Positions 1-9,358 of a stretch of DNA of 64,000 nucleotides are shown one piece after another. Origin of the DNA: Bradyrhizobium sp. SZCCT0153 (lineage in GTDB: Bacteria; Pseudomonadota; Alphaproteobacteria; Rhizobiales; Xanthobacteraceae); NCBI RefSeq assembly GCF_018129995.1, contig NZ_JAFCKS010000006.1:1-64000 (forward strand), given 5' to 3'. Positions within the stretch are counted from its first letter, which is position 1, and every line of letters begins with the position of its first letter. Made by a program: the position numbers and the translations under genes. The notes beneath the pieces were generated by a model. It ran no database searches and was not told the origin of the DNA. It was given only the letters and a program-made list of their open reading frames with translations.

Positions 1-180
1 CTCGCCAGAAACTTCCTCGCTGCCGTTCTGCTGGCATCAACTAGACTTTGGCTCAGAGCTTATGAGTCCACGACCTAGGGCCGTCCTCTTGCCGGGATGG
101 CGGCGCTCCGCGTGATGCATTGCGCTTCTCGGGGCGAAGATGCTACCTGAAGACGTGCGGCTTTGCGAAAGAGGGACGTC

Positions 181-765
181 GTGGGTTTGCTGGTGATGAT
201 CCTGGGGTTAGCGCTGTTTTTCGCAGCCCATCTCTTCACGACGAAACGAGACGCGCGCGCGGAGGCGATCGCGAGGCTGGGCGAGGGTACCTACAAGATC
301 GTCTATTCGCTCGCCTCGCTCGCGGGGCTCGCGTTGATCATCTGGGGTTTTGCGCATTACCGTGCGACCGGCTGGATCGACGTCTGGTACCCGCCGAAGG
401 CGCTGAAGCACATCACGCTCGCGCTGATGCTGCCCGCGGTCATCCTGGTGGTCGCGTCCTATCTGCGTGGCCGCATCTACGCGACGCTGAAGCATCCGAT
501 GCTGGCCGGTATCAAGCTGTGGGCTGCGGCGCATCTTTTGGCCAATGGCGATCTCGGCTCCATCATCCTGTTCGGCTCGTTCCTGGCCTGGGCAGTGTAT
601 GATCGCATTACGCTGAAGCGTCGCACCGATGGCGGCGGGCCGCCGATCCCGGTGGGCGGCGTCAGCAACGATCTGATCGCGGTTGCGGTCGGAATCGTCG
701 CTTATCTGGCGCTCGCCTTTGCATTCCATCCGGTCGTGATCGGCGTTCCCGTAGTGGGGGTCTAG
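181..765 (+). CDS. NnrU family integral membrane protein
   Basis: Predicted NnrU-domain membrane protein. The family is tied to nitric-oxide/nitrite respiration in some denitrifiers and is related to isoprenoid-pathway proteins such as Z-ISO, but its biochemical role is not settled. The sequence shows about five to six hydrophobic segments. The family-like signatures are FFAAHLFTTKRDARA near the start and HPMLAGIKLWAAAHLLANGD in the middle, where His residues could bind heme. I prefer the GTG at 181 because GAGGGA lies just upstream; an in-frame TTG at 163 would add six residues. No denitrification genes are adjacent, so the context says little about function. Confidence 0.85.
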   Translation: MGLLVMILGLALFFAAHLFTTKRDARAEAIARLGEGTYKIVYSLASLAGLALIIWGFAHYRATGWIDVWYPPKALKHITLALMLPAVILVVASYLRGRIYATLKHPMLAGIKLWAAAHLLANGDLGSIILFGSFLAWAVYDRITLKRRTDGGGPPIPVGGVSNDLIAVAVGIVAYLALAFAFHPVVIGVPVVGV

Positions 766-839
766 CCGGTCAGCACAAGACGGAACCCTGATGCCCGTGC
801 GCGGAAGGTAACAAGAGCAACAAGCTTTAAGGCGTTCCG

Positions 840-2432
840 ATGAACTGGTCGCAATCTCAGATCCCGCCGATGCGGCTCGAAGCGCGCTTTGGCGATCGGG
901 TGGTGCCCGCCTTTAGCGACCGGCCGGCGAGCTTGTGGGCGATGATTGCCGACGCGTGCGCCGGCAATGTCGACGGCGATGCCTTGATCTGCGGGGATGT
1001 CCGCCTGAGCTGGCGGCAGGCTGCGGAGCAGGCCGCGCGGATCGCGGCAGGCTTTCGCAAGCTAGGCCTGCGGCGTGGCGATCGCGTCGCGATCCTGCTC
1101 GGCAACCGGATCGAATTTCCGCTGCTGCTGTTTGCCGCCGCGCATGAGGGGCTGGTCACGGTGCTGCTCGGCACGCGCCAGCAGAAGCCGGAAATCGCCT
1201 ATGTTCTGAGCGATTGCGGCGCCAAGATCCTGATCTATGAAGCGGGGCTGGCCGAGCGTTTGCCTGATGCGCGCGACATTCCAGACGTGATCCACCACAT
1301 CGCGATCGATGCCGACCCGCAGCGGTCGCGTTTCGCGATGCTCGCAAACAACGCGCCGGCGCCGGCGCCGGTCGATGTCGGCGAGGAAGAAACCGCGATG
1401 ATCCTCTACACCTCGGGCACGACGGGCAGACCGAAGGGCGCGATGCTGGCTCATTGCAACATCGTGCACTCCTCGATGGTCTTCGTGTCCTGCCTGCAAT
1501 TGACGGCGGCGGACCGCTCGATCGCGGCTGTGCCGCTCGGCCATGTCACCGGCGTCGTCGCCAACATCACGACGATGATTCGCTGCGGCGGCGCGCTGAT
1601 CATCATGCCGGAGTTCAAGGCCGCCGATTATCTCAAGCTCGCCGCCCGCGAGCGCGTCACCTACACGGTAATGGTGCCGGCGATGTACAATCTCTGCCTG
1701 CTCCAGCCCGATTTCGACGGCTACGATCTGTCGAGCTGGCGCATCGGCGGCTTCGGCGGCGCGCCGATGCCGGTCGCAACCATCGAGAAGCTCAAGGCGA
1801 CAATTCCCGGCCTGCAGCTGATGAACTGCTACGGCGCGACCGAGACGACGTCGCCGTCGACGATCATGCCGGGCGAGTTGACGGCAAGCCATATCGACAG
1901 CGTCGGCCTGCCGTGTCCGGGTGCGCGTATAGTGGCGATGGGGGCGGACGGGCGCGAGCTGCCGCATGGCGAGATCGGCGAGCTCTGGATCCAGAGCGCA
2001 TCCGTCATCAAGGGCTACTGGAACAATGCGACGGCGACGTCAGAGAGCTTCACCAGCGGATTCTGGCATTCCGGCGATCTCGGCTCGGTCGATGGGGAGG
2101 GGTTTGTCCGCGTCTTCGACCGGCAGAAGGACATGATCAATCGCGGCGGCCTGAAGATCTATTCGGCCGAGGTCGAATCCGTGCTGGCCGGCCACCCCGC
2201 GGTGGTGGAGAGCGCTATCATCGCCAAATCATGCCCCGTTCTCGGCGAGCGCGTCCACGCCGTGGTGGTGACGCGCGCGCCCGTGGCGGGCGAGGTCCTG
2301 CGCGCCTGGTGCGCCGAGCGGCTGTCGGACTACAAGGTCCCTGAAACCATGGTGATCACGGCCGAGCCGCTGCCGCGCAATGCCAATGGCAAGGTGCTGA
2401 AGCGGCAGTTGCGGGAACTCCTAGGAGCCTGA
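840..2432 (+). CDS. AMP-dependent acyl-CoA synthetase/ligase (ANL superfamily)
   Basis: A 530-residue class I adenylate-forming enzyme, expected to activate a carboxylic acid to an acyl-adenylate and then to a CoA thioester in the cytoplasm. Visible motifs in order are the P-loop LYTSGTTGRPKGAM near residue 190, the YGATETT aromatic motif near 330, the WHSGDLG core, and the C-terminal lysine motif NGKVLKRQ that completes adenylation. Length is normal for the family. Substrate cannot be read from sequence; medium/long-chain or aromatic acids are both possible. It stands alone between the NnrU gene and the YfgM-like gene, with a 74-bp upstream gap. Confidence 0.88.
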   Translation: MNWSQSQIPPMRLEARFGDRVVPAFSDRPASLWAMIADACAGNVDGDALICGDVRLSWRQAAEQAARIAAGFRKLGLRRGDRVAILLGNRIEFPLLLFAAAHEGLVTVLLGTRQQKPEIAYVLSDCGAKILIYEAGLAERLPDARDIPDVIHHIAIDADPQRSRFAMLANNAPAPAPVDVGEEETAMILYTSGTTGRPKGAMLAHCNIVHSSMVFVSCLQLTAADRSIAAVPLGHVTGVVANITTMIRCGGALIIMPEFKAADYLKLAARERVTYTVMVPAMYNLCLLQPDFDGYDLSSWRIGGFGGAPMPVATIEKLKATIPGLQLMNCYGATETTSPSTIMPGELTASHIDSVGLPCPGARIVAMGADGRELPHGEIGELWIQSASVIKGYWNNATATSESFTSGFWHSGDLGSVDGEGFVRVFDRQKDMINRGGLKIYSAEVESVLAGHPAVVESAIIAKSCPVLGERVHAVVVTRAPVAGEVLRAWCAERLSDYKVPETMVITAEPLPRNANGKVLKRQLRELLGA

Positions 2433-2601
2433 GCCGGGCCGGCGGGCATTCCTGGGCGTTCCCGGGTGGTTAACGCCTTGATCGGGCTCGCTTTGCCTTG
2501 CCACCGCCATATCGATAGGGTATCGCCGCCGCGACGCGGGGACGGGTTTTTGACGCGGACGATCTGGCGCGCATTCCTGACCGGGTATGGGGTTATCTTA
2601 A

Positions 2602-3255
2602 GTGTCTGAATTATTTGACGAAGTCGACGAGGAAGTACGTCGCGAACAGCTCAAGAAGCTGTGGGACAAGTATTCGATCTATTTCATCGCGCTGATGGTG
2701 CTGATCGTGGCCGCCGTCGGCGGTTGGCGCGGCTACCAGTATCTGGAGGCCAAGAAGGCCGCCGAGGCCGGCGCGGCGTTCGAGAAGGCTGTCGAGCTGT
2801 CCGAGCAGGACAAGCACGCGGAGGCCGAGGCGGCCTTCACCGAGCTCGCCACCAAGGCTCCGTCGGGCTATCGCACCCTGGCGCGACTGCGTGCGGCGGC
2901 CGAGGCGGCGGCCCGCGATCCCAAGGCGGCCGCCAAGCTGTATGACGACATTGCCGCCGACCGCGGCGTGGGCGGCGAGTGGCAGGATCTGGCGAAGATC
3001 CGAGCGGCCGGCCTCCTGCTCGACAGCGCCGGCTATGCCGACATGCAGCAGCGGCTGGAAGCTTCCGCCGCACCCAAATCGACCTTCCGTCACAGCGCCC
3101 GCGAGATGCTGGCGCTGTCGGCGTGGCGCAACAACGACATGACTGCGGCCCGCAAATGGCTCGACGCGATCGCCGAGGACGGCGAAACGCCGCCGGGCCT
3201 GCGCTCACGCGCCGAGGCGCTGCAAGCCCTGCTGCCGCCCGTCGCCAAAAGCTGA
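2602..3255 (+). CDS. YfgM-like tetratricopeptide-repeat membrane protein
   Basis: 217 residues with a short cytoplasmic N-terminus, one membrane segment at roughly residues 24-46, and an Ala/Lys-rich helical region of TPR type. This matches the YfgM/TPR_21 architecture. In E. coli YfgM is an ancillary SecYEG-associated protein that passes clients to periplasmic chaperones. The gene starts at GTG 2602. It lies upstream of a lipoprotein gene and der, mirroring the E. coli order yfgM-bamB-der, which supports the family call. No regulatory element was identified in the 169-bp upstream gap. Confidence 0.8.
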   Translation: MSELFDEVDEEVRREQLKKLWDKYSIYFIALMVLIVAAVGGWRGYQYLEAKKAAEAGAAFEKAVELSEQDKHAEAEAAFTELATKAPSGYRTLARLRAAAEAAARDPKAAAKLYDDIAADRGVGGEWQDLAKIRAAGLLLDSAGYADMQQRLEASAAPKSTFRHSAREMLALSAWRNNDMTAARKWLDAIAEDGETPPGLRSRAEALQALLPPVAKS

Positions 3256-3298
3256 CCACGCGCCGACGGCCCCGAGAGCTGAGACGAGATAAATCGAT

Positions 3299-3850
3299 AT
3301 GCGCCGCACGCCCCGCTTGATCGCAGCCGCCGTCCTGATCGCCTTCACGGGCGTCCTGGGCGGTTGCTCGAGCTTCGATCCGACCGACATGCTCGATTTC
3401 CTCGATACCAAGAAGAAGCTGCCCGGCGACCGCAAGCCGGTGTTTCCGGAGGGCGTACCGGGGCTCGAGCAGGGCGTCCCGAGGGATTTGTACAAGGGCG
3501 CGCAGCAACAGTCCGATCCGAACGTGCCCGCCGTTGCGGCCTTGCCCGCGGAGCCTGCGCCCGAGCCGGCCAAGCCGGCGAAGGGTGCCAAGGCGAAAAA
3601 GACCAGGCAGCCGGCCGCCGCCGCAGTCGCACCGGCCGAAGCGCCGGCTGGCGAAGTCGATGGCGAGGCTCAGCCGGAGGCCGCGCCGCCCGCGGCCGCT
3701 CCGCCGCCCAAGCAGAAGATCGTGCGCAAGCGCACCACCGCGCCGCCGCCCGATCAGCCCGTCCAGCAGGCGCAACCGAGCCAGACCACCCAGCAGCAAT
3801 CGCAGGGCGCCTTCCCGGCGCCGCTGCCGAGCGGCAGCTTCTCGCGCTGA
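3299..3850 (+). CDS. Pro/Ala-rich lipoprotein between yfgM-like gene and der
   Basis: 183-residue predicted lipoprotein. The signal peptide ends in the lipobox LGGC, with the lipidated cysteine at residue 23. A short conserved-looking segment follows (FLDTKKKLPGDRKPVFPEGVPG), then a long low-complexity tail rich in Pro, Ala, Lys and Gln. It occupies the position that bamB holds in E. coli (yfgM-bamB-der), but no beta-propeller repeats are visible and it is far too short to be BamB. Function unknown; an envelope role linked to outer-membrane assembly is only inferred from position. A palindromic repeat begins immediately after its stop codon. Confidence 0.75.
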   Translation: MRRTPRLIAAAVLIAFTGVLGGCSSFDPTDMLDFLDTKKKLPGDRKPVFPEGVPGLEQGVPRDLYKGAQQQSDPNVPAVAALPAEPAPEPAKPAKGAKAKKTRQPAAAAVAPAEAPAGEVDGEAQPEAAPPAAAPPPKQKIVRKRTTAPPPDQPVQQAQPSQTTQQQSQGAFPAPLPSGSFSR

Positions 3851-3950
3851 AGCATGATCCGGAAAAGTGCGAAGCGTTTTCCGAAAAGATCATGCTTAAA
3901 CAACAACCTAAAGCGCGGTGAGGATGCATTCCAGCCTCATCGCGCTTTAA
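3851..3950 (+). repeat. Composite palindromic intergenic repeat, copy 1
   Basis: Two consecutive inverted repeats fill the gap before der. The first pairs GCATGATCCGGAAAAG with CTTTTCCGAAAAGATCATGC (3852-3896, imperfect). The second pairs AAAGCGCG..TGAGG with CCTCA.CGCGCTTT (3910-3948). The same two-part unit recurs at 34322-34411 and, in reverse, at 38412-38502, so this is a dispersed family rather than a simple terminator. It could fold as two hairpins in RNA. Confidence 0.8.
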
Positions 3951-3999
3951 TCGTTTCATTTCATTGACAGGCGCGGCCCCGGCAGCGCACGAATGACCA

Positions 4000-5385
4000 A
4001 TGTCCTTCACAATCGCCATCATCGGCCGGCCCAATGTCGGCAAATCGACGCTGTTCAACCGCCTGGTTGGACAGAAGCTCGCGCTCGTCGATGACCTGCC
4101 GGGCGTCACCCGCGACCGTCGCGAGGGCGAGGCGAGGCTCGGCGATCTGGAATTCACGATCATCGATACCGCCGGCCTCGACGAGGGCGCCAAGGGCTCG
4201 CTGACCGCGCGCATGCAGGAGCAGACGGAGGCCGCGATCGCACAGGCCGACGCGCTGTTCTTCGTGATCGATGCCCGCATCGGCCTCACGCCGACGGATC
4301 GCGCCTTCGCCGATTTCGCCCGCAAGGCCAACAAGCCGGTGCTGCTGGTCGCCAACAAGAGCGAGGGCAAGCACGGCGATGCCGGTGCGATGGAGGCCTT
4401 CGCGCTCGGCCTCGGCGATCCCATCCAGATCTCGGCGGAGCACGGCGAGGGCATGGGCGAGCTTTACGATGCGCTAGCCAAGCTGATGCCGGAGCCCGTC
4501 GACGAAGAGGAAGACGACGAGGACGACGCGCCGCTCTCGGAGGAAGAGGCCGCGACGCGCCCGATCCGGGTCGCCATCGTCGGGCGGCCCAATGCCGGCA
4601 AGTCGACACTGATCAACCATCTGCTCGGCGAGGAGCGCCTGCTGACAAGCCCGGAGGCCGGCACCACGCGCGATTCCATCGCGGTCGAGATCAACTGGAA
4701 GGGCCGCGAGTTTCGCGTGTTCGATACCGCGGGCCTGCGCCGGCGCTCGCGCATCGAGGAGAAGCTGGAAAAGCTCTCGGTCGCCGATGCGCTCCGCGCG
4801 GTGCGCTTTGCCGAAGTCGTCGTGATGACGATGGATGCGCAGAACCGCTTCGAGGAGCAGGATTTGCGCATCGCCGACCTGATCGAGCGCGAAGGCCGCG
4901 CGATGGTGCTCGCCGTCAACAAATGGGATCTGATGGAGAGCAAGGGGGGCGGCGCCATCTCCGGCCTTCGTCGTGATGCCGACCATCTGCTGCCGCAGGT
5001 CAAGGGCGTGCCGATCATCGCCATCTCCGGCTTGATGGGCGAGGGCATCGATCGCCTGATGCAGGCGATCCAGGACGCCTACGCGCTCTGGAACAGGCGC
5101 GTATCGACCGCGGCCTTGAACCGCTGGTTCGAGGAGGCGGTCCAGGCCAATCCTCCGCCGGCGGTGTCCGGTCGGCGGCTCAAGCTCAACTACATCACCC
5201 AGACGAAGGCGCGTCCGCCGAGCTTCGTGCTGTTCTGCTCGCGCGCGGACGCGGTGCCGCAGTCATATTTGCGCTATCTCACCAATTCGCTGCGTGAGGC
5301 CTTCGAGCTGCCGGGCACGCCGGTGCGCATCACCTTGCGCGAGAAGGCCAATCCGTTCGCCCACAAGCGCAAGCGGCCGTCGTGA
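4000..5385 (+). CDS. der: Ribosome biogenesis GTPase Der (EngA)
   Basis: Essential double-GTPase required for 50S subunit maturation. Two tandem G domains are plain. The first has the P-loop GRPNVGKST (residues 9-17) with DTAGLD and NKSE; the second has GRPNAGKST near residue 195 with DTAGLRR and NKWD. An acidic linker (EEEDDEDDAPLSEEEA) separates them, followed by a C-terminal KH-like domain. The 461-residue length is typical. The start codon at 4000 places the P-loop close to the N-terminus as usual. The last 4 bp overlap the next gene, suggesting translational coupling with the MFS transporter. Confidence 0.97.
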   Translation: MSFTIAIIGRPNVGKSTLFNRLVGQKLALVDDLPGVTRDRREGEARLGDLEFTIIDTAGLDEGAKGSLTARMQEQTEAAIAQADALFFVIDARIGLTPTDRAFADFARKANKPVLLVANKSEGKHGDAGAMEAFALGLGDPIQISAEHGEGMGELYDALAKLMPEPVDEEEDDEDDAPLSEEEAATRPIRVAIVGRPNAGKSTLINHLLGEERLLTSPEAGTTRDSIAVEINWKGREFRVFDTAGLRRRSRIEEKLEKLSVADALRAVRFAEVVVMTMDAQNRFEEQDLRIADLIEREGRAMVLAVNKWDLMESKGGGAISGLRRDADHLLPQVKGVPIIAISGLMGEGIDRLMQAIQDAYALWNRRVSTAALNRWFEEAVQANPPPAVSGRRLKLNYITQTKARPPSFVLFCSRADAVPQSYLRYLTNSLREAFELPGTPVRITLREKANPFAHKRKRPS

Positions 5386-6638
5386 GCGGCGATGCCGGCG
5401 AGGCGATGGCGCAAAGCGCAGCGCCGGTCCGGCGCGGCGCGGTCGCTTTCATCTTCGTGACCATCCTGCTCGACATGCTCGCGCTCGGCGTGATCATGCC
5501 GATCCTGCCGAAGCTGATCGAGAGCTTCGTCGACAACGACACCGCGCACGCGGCCCGTATCTTCGGCCTGTTCGGCACCGCCTGGGCGCTGATGCAATTT
5601 GTGTTCTCGCCGGTGCTTGGCGCCCTGTCGGATCGCTTCGGACGGCGGCCGGTGGTGCTGCTGTCGAATTTCGGGCTCGCCGCCGACTATGTGTTGATGG
5701 CGCTGGCGCCTTCACTCGCGTGGCTGTTCATCGGCCGCGTGATCTCCGGCATCACCTCGGCCAGCATCTCGACCGCCTTTGCCTATATCGCCGATATCAC
5801 GCCGCCGGAACGGCGTGCGGCAGTCTTCGGCAGGATTGGAGCTGCCTTCGGCGCCGGCTTCATTCTGGGCCCGGCGCTCGGCGGCCTGCTCGGCGATATC
5901 GATCCGCGCCTGCCGTTCTGGGCCTCGGCTGCCCTGAGCTTTGCCAATGCGCTGTACGGGCTCTTCGTCCTGCCGGAATCGCTGGCGCTTGAGAAGCGTG
6001 CGCCGTTCCGCTGGGCGAGCGCCAATCCGATCGGAGCGCTGCACCTGCTCCGTTCCAACGCGGCGCTGGCCGCGTTGTCGGTCGTCAATTTCATCGCCCA
6101 GGTCGCGCATGTCGTGCTGCCGTCGACTTTCGTGCTCTATGCGACCTATCGCTATGGCTGGGATTCCAAGACGGTCGGCCTGACGCTGGCCATGGTCGGC
6201 ATCTGCGCCATGGTGGTGCAGGGGCTCGCAATCGGCCCGATCGTGCGCGTGCTCGGGGAGCGGAACGCGCTGGTGCTCGGCCTGTGTTGTGGCGCGATCG
6301 GCTTCGTTATCTTCGGCGCGGCGCCGACCGGACCGCTGTTCTGGATCGGCATTCCCGTGATGTCGCTGTGGGGCATCTCGGGCGCCGCCATGCAGTCGCT
6401 GATGACGCGGCTGGTCGCGCCCGATCAGCAGGGTCAATTGCAGGGGGCCACCGCGAGCGTGCAGAGCGTGTCGCAGCTCGTCGGCCCGTTCCTGTTCACG
6501 CTGACGTTTTCGTATTTCATCGGCACCAGCGCGCCGTGGCATCTGCCCGGCGCGCCGTTCCTGCTCGCGGCGCTGTTGATGGCGGCGTGCGTTGCGATTG
6601 CGATGCGAACGCTGGCGACCACGAAGACGGTTGCTTAG
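5382..6638 (+). CDS. MFS transporter, TetA/DHA1-like drug:H+ antiporter family
   Basis: 418-residue twelve-helix major facilitator. Motif A follows helix 2 (GALSDRFGRRPVV), and a helix-5 motif C-like glycine-rich stretch GAAFGAGFILGPALGGLLGD is characteristic of proton antiporters of the tetracycline/multidrug type. The substrate cannot be assigned; resistance should not be assumed. The GTG start at 5382 overlaps der by 4 bp, and an ATG at 5406 is an alternative. The gene ends at a palindromic repeat that separates it from a convergent ABC binding-protein gene. Confidence 0.85.
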   Translation: MSGDAGEAMAQSAAPVRRGAVAFIFVTILLDMLALGVIMPILPKLIESFVDNDTAHAARIFGLFGTAWALMQFVFSPVLGALSDRFGRRPVVLLSNFGLAADYVLMALAPSLAWLFIGRVISGITSASISTAFAYIADITPPERRAAVFGRIGAAFGAGFILGPALGGLLGDIDPRLPFWASAALSFANALYGLFVLPESLALEKRAPFRWASANPIGALHLLRSNAALAALSVVNFIAQVAHVVLPSTFVLYATYRYGWDSKTVGLTLAMVGICAMVVQGLAIGPIVRVLGERNALVLGLCCGAIGFVIFGAAPTGPLFWIGIPVMSLWGISGAAMQSLMTRLVAPDQQGQLQGATASVQSVSQLVGPFLFTLTFSYFIGTSAPWHLPGAPFLLAALLMAACVAIAMRTLATTKTVA

Positions 6639-6726
6639 GGTGGGCAAAGGCGCTCTTGCGCCGTGCCCACCATCTCTCTACGACCTGAAGAAATGGTGGG
6701 CACGCTTCGCGTTGCCCACCCTACGG
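6639..6726. repeat. GTGGGCA palindromic intergenic repeat between convergent genes
   Basis: The arms GGGTGGGCAAAGGCGC and GCGCCGTGCCCACCA form one imperfect hairpin. A second copy with TGGTGGGCACGC / GCGTTGCCCACCC follows, and the pair is itself arranged as a larger inverted repeat. It lies exactly between two convergent genes and may serve as a bidirectional terminator. Elements with this core are, to my recollection, common in Bradyrhizobium genomes. Confidence 0.7.
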
Positions 6727-6737
6727 CAGCTATGCCC

Positions 6738-7964
6738 TTACTTCTTCACCAGCGGGCACTCGCTGTCCTTGAGCGGCTTGGCCGCATCTTCCGCCGGAAT
6801 GGTCGCGAGCAGCTTGTAATAGTCCCACGGTCCCTTCGATTCTTCCGGCTTCTTCACCTCGAAAAGAAAGGCAGGAATGATACGGCGGCCGTCCTCGCGC
6901 AGCGGGCCCTTGCCGAACAGCGGATCGTCGGTCGGAAGCTCCTTCATCTTGGCGACGACCTTGGCACCGTCGTGCGGATTGCCGCCGAGGGCGTCCATCG
7001 CCTTCAGAAGATGCAGCACGGAGGCGTAATTGCCGGCCTGCGTCATCGAGGGCATCGCCTTGTTGGCGACCTTGGCCTGGAAGCGCTTCGAGAAGGCGCG
7101 CGTGCCCTCGTTGAGGTCCCAGTAGAAGGATTCGGTGAAGGTGAGGCCGTGCGCGGTCTTCAGGCCGAGCGAGTGGACGTCGTTGATGAACAGCAACAGC
7201 GCGGCGAGCTTCTGGCCGCCCTCGACGATGCCGAACTCGGCCGCCTGCTTGATCGAGTTGGTGGTGTCGCCGCCGGCATTGGCAAGACCGATGATCTTCG
7301 CCTTCGAGTTCTGCGCCTGGAGCAGGAAGGAGGAGAAGTCCGACGTGTTGAGCGGATGCTTGACGCCACCGAGCACCTTGCCGCCATTCGCTGTGACGAC
7401 CGCACTGGTGTCACGCTCGAGCGCGGCGCCGAAGGCGTAGTCGGCGGTCAGGAAGAACCAGCTGTCGCCGCCGGCCTTGGTCAGCGCCTTGCCGGTGCCG
7501 TTGGCGAGCATGTAGGTGTCGTAGGTGTAGGAGATGGTGTTGGCGTTGCAGGCCTTGCCGGTGAGGTCGGCGCTGGCGCCGCCGTTGTTGAGCAGGACCG
7601 CGTTCTTCTCCTTGACGACGTTGCTGACGGCGAGCGCCACGCCGGAATTCGGCGTATCGGCGATCACGTCGACCTTCTGGGTGTCGATCCACTGCCGGGC
7701 GATGTTGACGCCGACGTCAGGCTTGTTCTGGTGGTCGCCGCTGATGACCTCGATCTTCCAGCCCTTGGCGCGGAGACCGGAGTCCTCCACCGCCATGTTG
7801 ATGGCCGCCACGGCGCCGGGGCCGCCGATGTCGGCGTAGAGACTGGACATGTCGTTGAGCACGCCGATCGTGACGGTCTTGTCCTGGGCGTAGGCGGATG
7901 TGGCAAAACCGAAAGCGGCGCAGGCCAGAAAGGCCGCGGAGCGGCGTGAGAACGTCGTCGTCAT
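6738..7964 (-). CDS. ABC transporter substrate-binding protein, Leu/Ile/Val-type (Peripla_BP_6)
   Basis: 408-residue secreted type I periplasmic binding protein. A cleavable signal peptide (AFGFATSAYAQ, cleavage near residue 26) precedes KTVTIGVLNDMSSLYADIGG, the typical opening of LivJ-like receptors for branched-chain amino acids, amides or aromatic acids. Start ATG at 7964 has GGAGG upstream. No permease or ATPase genes are adjacent, so it is an orphan receptor. Orphans of this family are common in Bradyrhizobium and their ligands are diverse; no ligand is claimed here. Confidence 0.9.
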   Translation of the reverse strand: MTTTFSRRSAAFLACAAFGFATSAYAQDKTVTIGVLNDMSSLYADIGGPGAVAAINMAVEDSGLRAKGWKIEVISGDHQNKPDVGVNIARQWIDTQKVDVIADTPNSGVALAVSNVVKEKNAVLLNNGGASADLTGKACNANTISYTYDTYMLANGTGKALTKAGGDSWFFLTADYAFGAALERDTSAVVTANGGKVLGGVKHPLNTSDFSSFLLQAQNSKAKIIGLANAGGDTTNSIKQAAEFGIVEGGQKLAALLLFINDVHSLGLKTAHGLTFTESFYWDLNEGTRAFSKRFQAKVANKAMPSMTQAGNYASVLHLLKAMDALGGNPHDGAKVVAKMKELPTDDPLFGKGPLREDGRRIIPAFLFEVKKPEESKGPWDYYKLLATIPAEDAAKPLKDSECPLVKK

Positions 7965-8069
7965 GAAAGAATTCCTCCATTGTCAAATATGCGGACGGCT
8001 CTCTTGCGAAGCCCTGTTCCGGCTGATGGCTCTACCGTGTCCGACGGTCGTCGGCAATGCGCCTAAAGC

Positions 8070-8098
8070 CGGATGACGCTGCGTCCTGGCGTCATCCG
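8070..8098 (-). terminator. Hairpin downstream of the NHL-repeat gene
   Basis: A perfect 10-bp stem, CGGATGACGC with GCGTCATCCG around a 9-base loop, sits 34 bp beyond the stop codon of the - strand NHL gene and 106 bp before the next - strand gene. There is no clear U-tract, so terminator function is probable rather than certain. Confidence 0.45.
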
Positions 8099-8131
8099 TC
8101 GGTTAACTTTTGGGCAAAATGCGTTGAGACG

Positions 8132-9280
8132 CTATTTGAGCGCGTCGGATGTGAGCTTGAATTTCTGGATCCGCTTTCCGGTGTCGACCTCGGCGGTATA
8201 GACGTTACCCTTGGCGTCGATCGCCATGGCATGAACCCAGTGAAATTGCCCGGCATTGCGGCCGTTGTGGCCGAAGCTGCCGACCACGCTGCCGTCGTCG
8301 CGCCGGATGACCCTGATCTCGTTGTTCTCGCCATCTGCGCTGAGCAGCCAGGTCTGCTTCGGATCGGGCCAGATCGCGATGTCCCACACCGCGCCGTTGC
8401 CGAGCGTGTTCTTCTCGAAGAAGAACTCCTTCACGAAGGTGCCGTCCTTCCTGAACACCTGGATGCGGTTGTTGATGCGGTCGCAGACGTAGACGAGACC
8501 GTCATTGGCGAGCTTCACGCAGTGGACCGGATTGCCGAACTGCTGCGCAACCGGGGCCTTGGGATCGTAAGGCGCCTGCTTGGCGTCATCGGGCTTGTTG
8601 CCGTAGGCGCCCCAGTGCCGCTTGTAGGCGAGCGTGGTTGCGTCGAACACGATGACGCGGCGGTTGCCGTAGCCGTCGGCGACGTAGATTTCGTTGGCGT
8701 CCTTGTCGATCGCGGTTTCGGCGGGCTTGCCGAGCTGGGTCGTGTCGTTGCTGCCGAGGCTCGGCGCGATCTTGCCGATCTGGGCGACGAACTTGCCGTC
8801 GAGCGTGAACTTCAGGATGGCGTTGTCATTGTCGGCATTGCCGCCGACCCAGACGAAGCCGCGTTCGTCGACCTCGATGCCGTGCTCGCGGCCGACCCAT
8901 TCATGGCCTTGGCCCGGACCGCCCCATGAGCGCAGCAGGTTCCCGTCGGCATCGAATTCGAGCACGGGCGGCGCCGACACGCAGCACTTCGAGCGCGGCG
9001 GGTTGAGGCTCGCGCCTTTCTCGTCGTCAGTGAGCGAGCGCGGGCGATGGATCACCCAGATATGGCCCTGCCAGTCGACGGTGATGCCGCCGACCTGGCC
9101 GAGGATCCAGTTGTTCGGCAGCTGTTTTGGCCAGGAGGCATCGACCGCGAATGTCGGCACGTCGCCGGCGGTCGCCACCTGCGGAAGCACAAGCGCGACG
9201 GCCGCGATCAGGATGGAGAAGGCGTGAGAGACATTTGCGAGCGCACGCGTAAAGCCTGCGCGATTCCGCCACGGCGCCAT
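8132..9280 (-). CDS. Secreted NHL-repeat six-bladed beta-propeller protein
   Basis: 382 residues with an N-terminal hydrophobic signal segment (about residues 17-38, ending VATAGDV). NHL/beta-propeller blades follow, recognisable by repeated G.VWVGGNADNDN, IYVADGYGNRRV, VYVCDRINNRIQVF and GNVYTAEV signatures. Such propellers resemble peptidyl-alpha-hydroxyglycine lyase and other ligand-binding scaffolds, but no catalytic assignment is safe. A vicinal Cys-Cys pair lies in the SKCCVSAPP segment. RBS GGAGG precedes the ATG at 9280. Neighbours give no pathway context. Confidence 0.8.
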   Translation of the reverse strand: MAPWRNRAGFTRALANVSHAFSILIAAVALVLPQVATAGDVPTFAVDASWPKQLPNNWILGQVGGITVDWQGHIWVIHRPRSLTDDEKGASLNPPRSKCCVSAPPVLEFDADGNLLRSWGGPGQGHEWVGREHGIEVDERGFVWVGGNADNDNAILKFTLDGKFVAQIGKIAPSLGSNDTTQLGKPAETAIDKDANEIYVADGYGNRRVIVFDATTLAYKRHWGAYGNKPDDAKQAPYDPKAPVAQQFGNPVHCVKLANDGLVYVCDRINNRIQVFRKDGTFVKEFFFEKNTLGNGAVWDIAIWPDPKQTWLLSADGENNEIRVIRRDDGSVVGSFGHNGRNAGQFHWVHAMAIDAKGNVYTAEVDTGKRIQKFKLTSDALK

Positions 9281-9358
9281 GGCGACCTCCCTTTTTTGGC
9301 TTGCGGCTTGCTGCCGCTTGAGCGCGGGCAGTCAATCGCGGGGAGGCCTTCAAGTCAA

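Noticed and set aside
5382..6638. Calling the MFS gene a tetracycline-resistance gene
   Set aside because: It has general DHA1 antiporter motifs only. Sequence alone does not support a specific drug, and the location in a der operon suggests a native transporter.
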